Source of the DNA: CALKWS01 sp048594865
GTDB lineage: Bacteria; Actinomycetota; Actinomycetes; Actinomycetales; Beutenbergiaceae
Assembly (NCBI GenBank): GCA_048594865.1
Contig: JBMDWZ010000144.1
Coordinates: 1-51,704 of the forward strand
DNA: 51,704 nt
Direction: 5' to 3'
The notes beneath the pieces were generated by a model. The model ran no database searches and was not told the DNA's origin. It saw only the letters and a list, made by a program, of their open reading frames with translations. Below are positions 23,059 through 31,103 of this stretch, in pieces. Numbering within the stretch: position 1 is the first letter of the stretch; each line of letters begins with the position of its first letter. The position numbers were made by a program, and so were the translations under genes.

Positions 23059-24783
23059 ATGACCTACTTGGTAAACGACCCCAGCGACTTTGCCGCGCAG
23101 GCGTTAGCGGGATTCACCGCCGCCCACCCCCAATACGTCACTCAGGTTCATGGCGGCGCCGTGCGCAGCACCAAGACGCCCGCCGGGCAACCGGCGCTGG
23201 TGATCGGCGGAGGTAGCGGCCACTACCCGGCATTCGCTGGCTGGATCGGCCGAGGGATGGGGCACGGGGCGCCGTGCGGAAACATCTTTGCCTCCCCGTC
23301 CGCATCGCAGGTGTACTCGGTCTCCCGCTCCGCGGAGAACGGCGGCGGGGTGCTCATGGGCTTCGGCAACTACGCCGGCGACGTGCTGCACTTCGGTGCC
23401 GCCGCCGACAAGCTCCGCGCCGAAGGTATCGACGTTCGGATCGTCACCGTCAGCGACGACGTCGCCTCCAACACCCCAGAGAAGCACAACGATCGTCGGG
23501 GCATCGCCGGTGACCTGCCGGTCTTCAAGATCGCCGGTGCCGCCATCGAAGCGGGCGCCGATTTAGACGAGGCCGAGCGCATTGCGATCAAGGCCAATGA
23601 GGCCACCCGCTCCTTCGGAATCGCCTTCGATGGCTGCACTCTGCCCGGAGCCGACGGCCCACTGTTCACTGTGGACGAAGGCACCATGGCCCTGGGACTG
23701 GGCATCCACGGTGAGCCGGGCGTTGCGGACCTGCCCCTGGGTAGCGCGAGTGAGATCGCCGACCTGTTGATGGACAAGGTGCTCGCCGAAGAGCCGGCGC
23801 GCACCGACGGAGGCTACAACGGTCGAGTTGCGGTCTTGTTGAACGGCCTCGGTTCGGTCAAATACGAAGAGCTCTTTGTGGTTTACGGCCAGGTCGCCAA
23901 GCGCCTGGCTGAGCACGGGCTCACCGTTGCCGGTGCCCCTGACGTGGGGGAGCTGGTCACCAGCCTTGACATGGCCGGGCTGTCGTTGACGCTGGTGTAC
24001 CTCGACGCCGAGTTGGAAGAGTTGTGGTGTGCGCCCATCGATACCCCCGCCTACCGCCGCGGCACTATCACCGGCGCCGGGGCCGAGGCTCGCGATTGGG
24101 TCTACGAACCGGGATCGGACCCAATCGATCCGGCGACTGCGGAGTCCCAGGAATGTGCACGCGGGGTGGTGCACACGCTGCAGGTGCTGCACGCCGCGAT
24201 CGAGGAGAACGAAGCCGACTGGGGTCGGCTGGACGCGGTGGCCGGTGACGGAGACCACGGCCAGGGTATGAAGTACGGCGCCACCGGTGCACTCAAGGCC
24301 GCGCAGGCGGCGCTCGAGCAGGGTGCGGGCGCCCGCACGGTACTCATCCACGCCGGCACCGAATGGGCTGAGGCGGCCGGCGGAACCTCCGGGGCGCTGT
24401 GGGGAGCACTGCTCACCGCCGCCGGCGGGGTCTTTGCAGACGATGCCGCGCCGGCCCGCGAAGACATCGCAAAGGCCGTCATCGCCGGGATCGAAGCCGT
24501 GCAACGACTCGGCGGCGCGCAGGTGGGGGACAAGACCATGGTCGACGCCGCCGCCCCCTACTCTGAGGCGCTCGCGCAAGCCCTGAAAGACGGAACAGAT
24601 CTGTCCAGCGCGCTCGCCACGGCCGCGCAGGCCGCCCAGCAGGGCGCGGACAGCACCGCGGAGATGGCCGCGCACTTGGGCCGCTCCAGGGTGCTCGGTG
24701 ACAAGAGCGTGGGCACCCCGGACCCAGGCGCCACCTCCTTCGCGCTGCTGGCGCAAACCCTCGCCGACCATCTCGGCGACTAG
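23059..24783 (+). CDS. DhaK-DhaL fusion kinase (ATP-type; likely erythrulose or dihydroxyacetone kinase)
   Basis: 574 residues. The N-terminal 330 residues are a DhaK domain (GGGSGHYPAFAGWIGRGMGHGA, GVLMGFGNYAGDVLHFG, and GLGIHGEPG with the substrate-binding His). The C-terminal 200 residues are a DhaL domain with the nucleotide-binding VAGDGDHGQGM, GGTSGALWGALL and GDKTMVDAAAP. A single-chain DhaK-DhaL is the ATP-dependent form, and its neighbours (RpiB- and TpiA-like) match those of the erythrulose kinases LerK/DerK known from mycobacterial tetritol degradation. Phosphorylation of D- or L-erythrulose is thus the leading hypothesis, with dihydroxyacetone the alternative. The ATG at 23059 follows GAGGA and gives MTYLVNDPSDF; upstream ATG (23050) and GTG (23029) codons in frame are less likely. 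Confidence 0.9.
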   Translation: MTYLVNDPSDFAAQALAGFTAAHPQYVTQVHGGAVRSTKTPAGQPALVIGGGSGHYPAFAGWIGRGMGHGAPCGNIFASPSASQVYSVSRSAENGGGVLMGFGNYAGDVLHFGAAADKLRAEGIDVRIVTVSDDVASNTPEKHNDRRGIAGDLPVFKIAGAAIEAGADLDEAERIAIKANEATRSFGIAFDGCTLPGADGPLFTVDEGTMALGLGIHGEPGVADLPLGSASEIADLLMDKVLAEEPARTDGGYNGRVAVLLNGLGSVKYEELFVVYGQVAKRLAEHGLTVAGAPDVGELVTSLDMAGLSLTLVYLDAELEELWCAPIDTPAYRRGTITGAGAEARDWVYEPGSDPIDPATAESQECARGVVHTLQVLHAAIEENEADWGRLDAVAGDGDHGQGMKYGATGALKAAQAALEQGAGARTVLIHAGTEWAEAAGGTSGALWGALLTAAGGVFADDAAPAREDIAKAVIAGIEAVQRLGGAQVGDKTMVDAAAPYSEALAQALKDGTDLSSALATAAQAAQQGADSTAEMAAHLGRSRVLGDKSVGTPDPGATSFALLAQTLADHLGD

Positions 24784-24842
24784 CGCCGCCGGGATGACTA
24801 CGGACCACCGACTACCACCGAACAACACCTAGGAGTTATCAG

Positions 24843-25313
24843 ATGGCATTGCGAATTGTTGTGGGCTCAGACAACGCCGGTTTCGACTACAAGCAAGCGA
24901 TCGCCCAGGATTTCGCCGGCGACGCCCGGGTGAGCGAGGTCATCGACGTCGGTGTCGGTAGTTCCGATGACGGCACCTACTACCCGAACGTGGCGATCGC
25001 GGCGGCAACCAAGATCGCCAACGGGGAAGCCGACCGTGCCCTGCTCGTCTGCGGCACCGGCCTAGGCGTTGCCATCGCCGCGAACAAGGTTCCCGGAATC
25101 CGGGCGGTCACCGCTCACGACTCCTACTCCGTGGAACGCGGCGTGCTGTCCAACAATGCCCAGGTGCTCACCTTCGGCCAGCGCGTTATCGGACTGGAAC
25201 TCGCCCGCCGGCTGGCCGGCGAATGGCTCGGCTATGAGTTCGATGAGTCCAGTGCCTCGGCTGACAAGGTCGCCGCGATCAGCGACTACGAGGCGACCCA
25301 GACTCAAGAATGA
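24843..25313 (+). CDS. rpiB: RpiB-family isomerase (ribose-5-phosphate or D-erythrulose-4-phosphate isomerase)
   Basis: 156 residues, RpiB/LacAB fold. The catalytic cysteine is Cys70 in LLVCGTGLGVAIAANKVPGIRA, and NNAQVLTFGQRVIG is the conserved C-terminal loop. The usual SDHAG motif reads SDNAG (Asn for His at position 11), a change worth noting because that residue lies near the substrate. Relatives EryI/DerI convert D-erythrulose 4-phosphate to D-erythrose 4-phosphate, which fits the neighbouring kinase and TpiA-like genes. An AGGAG ribosome site precedes the ATG. It ends in a four-base ATGA overlap with the next gene. Confidence 0.9.
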   Translation: MALRIVVGSDNAGFDYKQAIAQDFAGDARVSEVIDVGVGSSDDGTYYPNVAIAAATKIANGEADRALLVCGTGLGVAIAANKVPGIRAVTAHDSYSVERGVLSNNAQVLTFGQRVIGLELARRLAGEWLGYEFDESSASADKVAAISDYEATQTQE

Positions 25314-26065
25314 CGCGCACCTGGGTAGGCACCAGCTGGAAAATGACCAAAACGCTCACCGAGGCAAGGCAGTTCGCCGGGGCACTGTCAGCCCGCGCCA
25401 CTGCCGATGCCTGGCCGGGGGTCCAACCCTTCGTCATCCCACCGGCGACGGCGTTGGCTGCGGTCAGTGAGATCCTCACGCCCGATCACGGGGTGCTCCT
25501 CGGTGCGCAGAACGCGCATTGGGAGGACTCCGGCGCGTGGACCGGTGAGGTGTCGGTGCCGCAGGTGGCGGACGCCGGTGCGCGGATCGTGGAGATCGGG
25601 CACTCCGAGCGCCGCGAGCACTTCGCCGAAACCATCGAGACAACCCGGCTGAAGGTCGCGGCCACGCTCCGGCATGGTCTCATCCCACTGCTGTGCGTGG
25701 GCGAGGACGAACACGTCAACGCCCGCGGCGAGGCGGCCCCCTTCATCATCGGTCAGGTGGACGGGGCGTTGCGCGGCCTGAGCGCCGAGCAATGCCAGCG
25801 AGTCCTGATCGCCTACGAGCCGATCTGGGCCATCGGAGAGAACGGCCGCCCGGCAACTCCCGAGGAACTGGCGCAGCCGTTCGCGGCACTGAACGAGCGC
25901 TTTGCGGACCGGGTCGAGGCGATCCTGTACGGCGGTTCGGTGAATACCGCCAACGCCGAGCAGTTGCTGGATGTACCCGGGGTTCAAGGCCTATTCGTGG
26001 GGCGCGCCGCGTGGGACGCGGGCGGCTTCCTCGAGTTGCTCGAGATCGCCGCCGCGGCCCAGTGA
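25310..26065 (+). CDS. Triose-phosphate isomerase-family protein, EryH/LerI-like tetrulose-phosphate isomerase
   Basis: 251 residues, TIM barrel. Catalytic Lys11 is in GTSWKM, His in IGHSERREHF, Glu in AYEPIWAIGENG, and the phosphate loop is YGGSVNTANA. Canonical triose-phosphate isomerase has GNWKMN at the lysine; here the Asn is replaced, as I recall in EryH/LerI proteins, which also share GAQNAHWEDSGAWTGEVS-like sequence. EryH epimerises L-erythrulose phosphate to D-erythrulose 4-phosphate in erythritol degradation. So this is probably a specialised tetrulose enzyme, not the housekeeping TpiA. The start overlaps the rpiB stop (ATGA), giving a tightly coupled kinase-isomerase-isomerase unit. 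Confidence 0.88.
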   Translation: MTRTWVGTSWKMTKTLTEARQFAGALSARATADAWPGVQPFVIPPATALAAVSEILTPDHGVLLGAQNAHWEDSGAWTGEVSVPQVADAGARIVEIGHSERREHFAETIETTRLKVAATLRHGLIPLLCVGEDEHVNARGEAAPFIIGQVDGALRGLSAEQCQRVLIAYEPIWAIGENGRPATPEELAQPFAALNERFADRVEAILYGGSVNTANAEQLLDVPGVQGLFVGRAAWDAGGFLELLEIAAAAQ

Positions 26066-26127
26066 GGTTCTAACTCGCCGGACCGTGGGTACCTGCAGGC
26101 AAGCGTTGCCCGACTAGGCTGACCGGC

Positions 26128-29100
26128 GTGCACCTCAAAACGTTGACCCTTCGCGGCTTTAAGTCGTTCGCCTCGGCGACGACGCTGCATCTGGAACCGG
26201 GGATCACGTGCGTGGTGGGGCCCAACGGCTCCGGAAAGTCCAACGTGGTGGACGCGTTGTCCTGGGTGATGGGGGAGCAGGGGGCCAAGAACCTGCGCGG
26301 TGGTGCGATGGCGGACGTCATCTTCGCCGGAACCTCCTCGCGCCCGCCGCTGGGGCGTGCGGAGGTGTCGCTGACCATCGACAACTCCGATGGCATGCTG
26401 CCGCTCGACTACACCGAGGTGACGATCTCCCGGACCCTGTTTTCCGGTGGCGGCTCGGAATACGCCATCAACAACACTCCCTGCCGGTTGCTGGACATTC
26501 AGGACCTGCTCTCCGACACCGGCATGGGTAAAGAGATGCACGTGATCGTTGGCCAGGGCCGGCTGGACTCGGTGCTCCAAGCCACCCCGGAGGAACGGCG
26601 CCACTTCATCGAAGAAGCCGCCGGCATCCTCAAACACCGCAAGCGCAAGGACCGGGCGTTGCGCAAACTCGAGACGATGTCGGCGAACCTGGCGCGGGTC
26701 AACGACCTGTCTACCGAGATTCGGCGGCAGCTCGGCCCGCTGGCCAAACAGGCCGACGTCGCCCGCCGGGCCCAAGTGGTCCAGGTGGACTTGCGCGATG
26801 CCCGCAGCCGACTGCTGGCCGACGACCTCATCCAACTCACCTCCACCCTCGCCCAGGAAGTGGCCGATGAAACCGCGCTGCGTGCCCAACGTGAAGAGGT
26901 CGAGGCCGCCGCCGAGCAGGCCCGGGCCCGGCTCGCGCAACTGGAATCCGAAGCAGCAGCCGCCGCGCCCATCCTAAAATCGGCCACCGACACCTGGTAC
27001 AAGCTTTCCAGCCTGCGCGAACGCATTCGGGGGATCGCCACCCTCGCGGCCGAACGCCACCGGCTACTGGGTTCGGTGCACGCCCCCGAGCAGGGCGAGG
27101 ATCCCGAGGACCTCGATCACCAGGCCGCCGCCGTGCGCGCTCAGGAAGCCGATCTGGTGGGCGAGCAGGAGGCGGCGAAGGACAAGGTCGCCCACGCTAC
27201 CGATGAACGCAAGGCCGCGGAGAGCGCCGCCAGCGACGCCGAACGAGCCCTGACCGCGGTGCACCGTGGCGTGGCTGACCGCCGCGAAGGCCTGGCCAAG
27301 TTGACCGGGCAGGTCGGTGCCGCGCGCAGCCGCCTCGAAGGGCTGGAGTCCGAGTTGCAGCGTCTGGCTGACGACCTGGCCTCGGCCGCGGAGCGGCATG
27401 AGAAGGCCAGGGCCGCCTTCGCCGCCCAAGAGCAGACCGTGGTGGGTGCCCAGGAGGGTGAGGTCGGGCTCGACGCCGCGCATGAGGAGGCCCTGGAAGC
27501 CCTGGATGCCGCGCAGCAGCGGGTGGCCGAGCTCACCGACACCGAACGCGAAGCGGAATCCGCGCGCGCTACCTGGACCGCCCGCCGTGACGCCCTGGAC
27601 CTGTCCCTGGCTCGCAAGGACGGCACCAGCACGCTCCTGGGAGAGGACAGACCGGCGGGCGTGCTCGGGTCGGTCGCGGACCTGCTCACGATCACCACCG
27701 GGTATGAAAACGCGATCGCCGCGGCCCTCGGCCCGCTCGCCGACGCCGCCGCGGTGGAATCGGTAGACGCCGGCGTCGACGCCGTTCGCCAGGTCCGGGA
27801 TGCCGAAGCGGGAGAGGCGCGACTTCTCGTCGCCGGGGCCACCCAGGCCTCGTCCGCCGGTGCCGCCCCGGTGGGCACCTGGGCCGCCGATCTGGTCCAG
27901 GCCAAAGCCGAGTTGTCCCCGACGATCGACCGGTTGCTCACCGGCGTCGTCGTCGTCGATGATTTGGCCACCGCGCGCGCCGCAGCAGCGCAGCACGACG
28001 TGATCGCCGTGACCACCGATGGTGACGTGGTCTCCCAAACCCACCTCCGCGGAGGATCGGCAGGCGGCCCGTCGGTGCTGGAGCTGCACGCCGCTCGCGA
28101 TGAAGCCCAGAGCAAACTCGACGAGGCCATCGCCCAAGCCGAGCAGACCCGCTTTGCCTTGGGCCCGGCCGCGGAAGCGGTCACCATTGCCGGGCAGGGC
28201 GTCGATGAGACCCTCGCGGCCCTGCACGACTCCGATGCTCAACTTGCTGCCGTCGCCGAGCAGCTCGCCCAGCATCAAAGCGTGATGCGCGCGGCGACGA
28301 ACGAGTCCGAGCGAATCCAGGCCGCGATCGATAAGGGCGAAGCGTCGCGAACGGAGATCGCTGAGTCCCTCGCACAGTTGCGTGAGCGCCTCGAGGTTGC
28401 CCAGGCCGAGCCGCAGGAGGGCGCTACCGATATTGAGGGCGCCACCGCCCACCGGGATGAGACCGCCACGCAGGCCACGGCCGCGCGCGGCACCGAGACC
28501 GAAACCCGCCTGCAACTGCGCACTATCGAGGAACGGTTGAGCGCCGTGCGTTCCCGTGCGCAGTCCCTGGAGCGGGCCGCGAACGCCGAACGCGAGGCCC
28601 GCCGGGTGGCCGCGGAACGTGCTCAGCGCCGCGCCCAGCAGGCGGCGATCGCCGCCTCGGTGCAGCAGGGCGCCGAATCGGGGCTGACCAAACTGGACCA
28701 CTCCCTGGCCATCGCTCAACGGTGGCGCGAGGAGCACGAGGCGCAGCGCGAGGAACGCGACCAGGCGTTGGCGCAGGTGCGCGGCCAGCGCGAGGAGTTG
28801 TCGGCCAAGCACGCCGAGCTCACCGACGTGGTGCACCGCGATGAGGTCGCGCGCGCCCAGCAGAAGCTACGCATCGAGCAACTGGAGCAGCGGTCCATCG
28901 AGGAACTCGGTCTGGACCCCGAGGTGCTGATGAACGAGTTTGGCCCCGACCAACTTGTTCCGGCGGTGCCGGCGCCCGGCGAAGAGGAAGCCGGGGAACC
29001 CAAGCCGTACGTGCGCGCCGAACAGGAAAAGCGGCTGAAGGCGGCTCAGCGGGCGCTGGCCCAATTGGGCAAGGTGAACCCGCTGGCCCTGGAGGAGCAC

Positions 29101-29667
29101 GCCGCCCTGGAAGAGCGCCACCAATTCCTCACCGAACAGTTGGCGGACTTGAAGAAGTCTCAGGCGGACCTGCTGCAGATCATCAAGGAGATCGACGAGC
29201 GGGTGGAGAAGGTCTTCACCGAGGCCTACCACGACACCGCCACCCAATTCGTGGACGTGTTCTCCCGGCTGTTCCCCGGCGGTGAGGGCCGACTGGTGCT
29301 CACCGACCCCGATGACATGCTCACCACCGGCATCGAGGTAGAGGCCCGGCCGCCGGGCAAGAAGGTCAAACGCCTGTCGCTGCTCTCCGGCGGGGAGCGG
29401 TCATTGACGGCGGTGGCGATGCTGGTCGCGATCTTCAAGGCCCGCCCGAGTCCGTTCTACGTCATGGATGAGGTCGAGGCCGCCCTGGATGATGTGAACC
29501 TGGGCCGGTTGCTGGAGATCTTCACCGAGTTGCGCGCGGACTCCCAACTGATCGTGGTCACCCACCAGAAGCGCACGATGGAAGTGGCAGATGCGCTATA
29601 CGGGGTGACGATGCGCGGGGACGGTGTGACCCAACTGATTTCCCAGCGCCTGCACGAGCCCGCCTAG
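26128..29667 (+). CDS. smc: Chromosome segregation protein SMC
   Basis: 1179 residues, the ATPase that organises and condenses the chromosome with ScpA/ScpB. Walker A is GPNGSGKS (residues 31-38). Two long coiled-coil arms (about 170-480 and 670-1010), rich in Ala, Glu, Arg and Gln, flank a hinge around 510-660 (AGVLGSVADLLTITTGYENAIAAALG). The ABC signature is LLSGGERSL (about 1086-1094) and Walker B is YVMDEVEAALDD (about 1111-1122). Start is the GTG at 26128, giving MHLKTLTLRGFKSF, the standard N-terminus. Followed 49 bases later by ftsY, the usual actinobacterial arrangement. Confidence 0.96.
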   Translation: MHLKTLTLRGFKSFASATTLHLEPGITCVVGPNGSGKSNVVDALSWVMGEQGAKNLRGGAMADVIFAGTSSRPPLGRAEVSLTIDNSDGMLPLDYTEVTISRTLFSGGGSEYAINNTPCRLLDIQDLLSDTGMGKEMHVIVGQGRLDSVLQATPEERRHFIEEAAGILKHRKRKDRALRKLETMSANLARVNDLSTEIRRQLGPLAKQADVARRAQVVQVDLRDARSRLLADDLIQLTSTLAQEVADETALRAQREEVEAAAEQARARLAQLESEAAAAAPILKSATDTWYKLSSLRERIRGIATLAAERHRLLGSVHAPEQGEDPEDLDHQAAAVRAQEADLVGEQEAAKDKVAHATDERKAAESAASDAERALTAVHRGVADRREGLAKLTGQVGAARSRLEGLESELQRLADDLASAAERHEKARAAFAAQEQTVVGAQEGEVGLDAAHEEALEALDAAQQRVAELTDTEREAESARATWTARRDALDLSLARKDGTSTLLGEDRPAGVLGSVADLLTITTGYENAIAAALGPLADAAAVESVDAGVDAVRQVRDAEAGEARLLVAGATQASSAGAAPVGTWAADLVQAKAELSPTIDRLLTGVVVVDDLATARAAAAQHDVIAVTTDGDVVSQTHLRGGSAGGPSVLELHAARDEAQSKLDEAIAQAEQTRFALGPAAEAVTIAGQGVDETLAALHDSDAQLAAVAEQLAQHQSVMRAATNESERIQAAIDKGEASRTEIAESLAQLRERLEVAQAEPQEGATDIEGATAHRDETATQATAARGTETETRLQLRTIEERLSAVRSRAQSLERAANAEREARRVAAERAQRRAQQAAIAASVQQGAESGLTKLDHSLAIAQRWREEHEAQREERDQALAQVRGQREELSAKHAELTDVVHRDEVARAQQKLRIEQLEQRSIEELGLDPEVLMNEFGPDQLVPAVPAPGEEEAGEPKPYVRAEQEKRLKAAQRALAQLGKVNPLALEEHAALEERHQFLTEQLADLKKSQADLLQIIKEIDERVEKVFTEAYHDTATQFVDVFSRLFPGGEGRLVLTDPDDMLTTGIEVEARPPGKKVKRLSLLSGGERSLTAVAMLVAIFKARPSPFYVMDEVEAALDDVNLGRLLEIFTELRADSQLIVVTHQKRTMEVADALYGVTMRGDGVTQLISQRLHEPA

Positions 29668-29716
29668 CGCCCGTTTGAGTTTCACAGCACCGGGGTCCGT
29701 GGGCCACACTGGAACG

Positions 29717-30919
29717 GTGACTGAAAACATTTGGCTCATCGTTCTCCTCGGACTCCTGGTCCTGGTCATCTTCGGCGTCAGCCTCACCGCCGGCCTACGC
29801 CGCCGGCGCGGCCGTGTGCTGGATCGAACCGACACGATCGAGAACGCTGGTTCGCCCAGTGTGCAGGCACCACCCGATGCCGAGCCCGGCGGCGATGGCA
29901 GTGCCGTCGACTCCGCCCCCGCCACCGAACCGGCCGCTGCGACGCACGTCGAGGAGCCGGTCGAGCCGAAGGTCGAACAACCCGAGTCGGTCCCGAGCCG
30001 GATGGCACGGCTTCGCAACCGGCTCGCTGGCTCCGGGACGCTGGGCACGGTGCTGCTCAACCTGCTGTCCAAGGACTCCCTGTCTGCGCAAGACTGGGAA
30101 GAGATCGAAGAAACCCTGCTGCTCGCCGACGTCGGTGCCGGACCCACCGATGAACTGATGGAGGCGCTGCGCACCCGCGCCCGCGTGGACGGCGTCACCG
30201 ACCCGGCTGCTGTTCGCGCCATCTTGCGCGAGGAACTGCTGGCCCTCGTCGGACCGCAGATGGATCGCCGTCTGACCGCGACTCCCGGGATCGCCGACGA
30301 CGGTGAACACCACCCCGCCACGATCATGGTGGTGGGCGTCAACGGCACCGGAAAGACCACCACCATCGGCAAGCTCGCGCGGATCCTGGTCGCCGAAGAC
30401 CGGGATGTGTACCTCGGCGCCGCCGACACCTTCCGGGCTGCTGCCGCGGAGCAACTGAGCACGTGGGGCGAGCGTGCCGGGGTTCCGGTCATCAAGTCCG
30501 ACCGCGAAGGCGCCGACCCCGCATCGGTGGCCTTTGACGCCGTCAAGGCCGGCCGGGACGCGGGCGCCGATGTGGTGCTCGTGGATACCGCCGGGCGGCT
30601 GCAGAACAAGGCCGGGCTGATGGATGAACTGGGCAAGATCAAGCGAGTGATCTCCAAGTCTGCGCCGGTCTCGGAAGTCCTGTTGGTGCTCGATGCCACG
30701 ACCGGGCAGAACGGTCTGCGCCAGGCGCAGGTGTTCTCCGAGGTCGCACAGGTGACCGGGGTGGTGCTCACCAAGCTCGACGGCACCGCTAAGGGTGGCA
30801 TCGTGGTGGCGGTCCAACGGGAGCTTGGCGTGCCGGTGAAGTTCGTGGGACTGGGGGAGGGGCCGGACGATCTGGCGCCCTTCGATCCGGCCGATTTCGT
30901 CGACGCGCTGCTCGGCTAA
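29717..30919 (+). CDS. ftsY: Signal recognition particle receptor FtsY
   Basis: 400 residues from GTG (VTENIWLIVLLG). An N-terminal membrane segment (about residues 5-25) is followed by an acidic Pro/Glu/Ala linker, as in many actinobacterial FtsY proteins. The N domain and the GTPase G domain come next: G1 GVNGTGKTTT (about 206-215), DTAGR, and TKLDGTAKGG. It docks the SRP-ribosome complex at the membrane together with Ffh, encoded at 35799. A longer in-frame start at 29675 is unlikely because the membrane segment begins at the GTG. Confidence 0.95.
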   Translation: MTENIWLIVLLGLLVLVIFGVSLTAGLRRRRGRVLDRTDTIENAGSPSVQAPPDAEPGGDGSAVDSAPATEPAAATHVEEPVEPKVEQPESVPSRMARLRNRLAGSGTLGTVLLNLLSKDSLSAQDWEEIEETLLLADVGAGPTDELMEALRTRARVDGVTDPAAVRAILREELLALVGPQMDRRLTATPGIADDGEHHPATIMVVGVNGTGKTTTIGKLARILVAEDRDVYLGAADTFRAAAAEQLSTWGERAGVPVIKSDREGADPASVAFDAVKAGRDAGADVVLVDTAGRLQNKAGLMDELGKIKRVISKSAPVSEVLLVLDATTGQNGLRQAQVFSEVAQVTGVVLTKLDGTAKGGIVVAVQRELGVPVKFVGLGEGPDDLAPFDPADFVDALLG

Positions 30920-30971
30920 CAAGATCACGAATTGGACACGAACGTCCGCCTTTTGAGATTTCTTCGCATCC

Positions 30972-31018
30972 GAAACATGACGTTCACGCCATCGGCGCAC
31001 ACGTCACCTGCGCGTAAC
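30972..31018 (+). promoter_or_regulatory. Candidate nitrogen-control (GlnR-type) sites upstream of amtB
   Basis: GAAAC-N6-TTCAC (30972-30987) and GTCAC-N6-GTAAC (31003-31018) resemble the GlnR pattern of GTnAC and GAAAC half-sites spaced by six bases. They lie about 90-130 bases before amtB, where nitrogen control would be expected. Each copy departs from consensus, so this is suggestive only. Confidence 0.35.
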
Positions 31019-31103
31019 ATCACGCGACCTTCGGTGTAACTCCGCTCCACAACGCTAGTTGTCCAAGACCGGCCGCACGGGCTGGCGTTGGGAGAAGATC
31101 TGA

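Noticed and set aside
23563..24828. 421-codon minus-strand frame
   Set aside because: Antisense to the DhaK-DhaL fusion, whose active-site motifs are intact.
27064..28836. 590-codon open frame on the minus strand
   Set aside because: Lies wholly antisense to smc; long reverse frames are expected in high-GC genes with biased third positions, and the translation is low in recognisable motifs.
29795..31000. Minus-strand frames of about 400 codons over ftsY
   Set aside because: Antisense shadows of a well-supported ftsY with its GTPase motifs.
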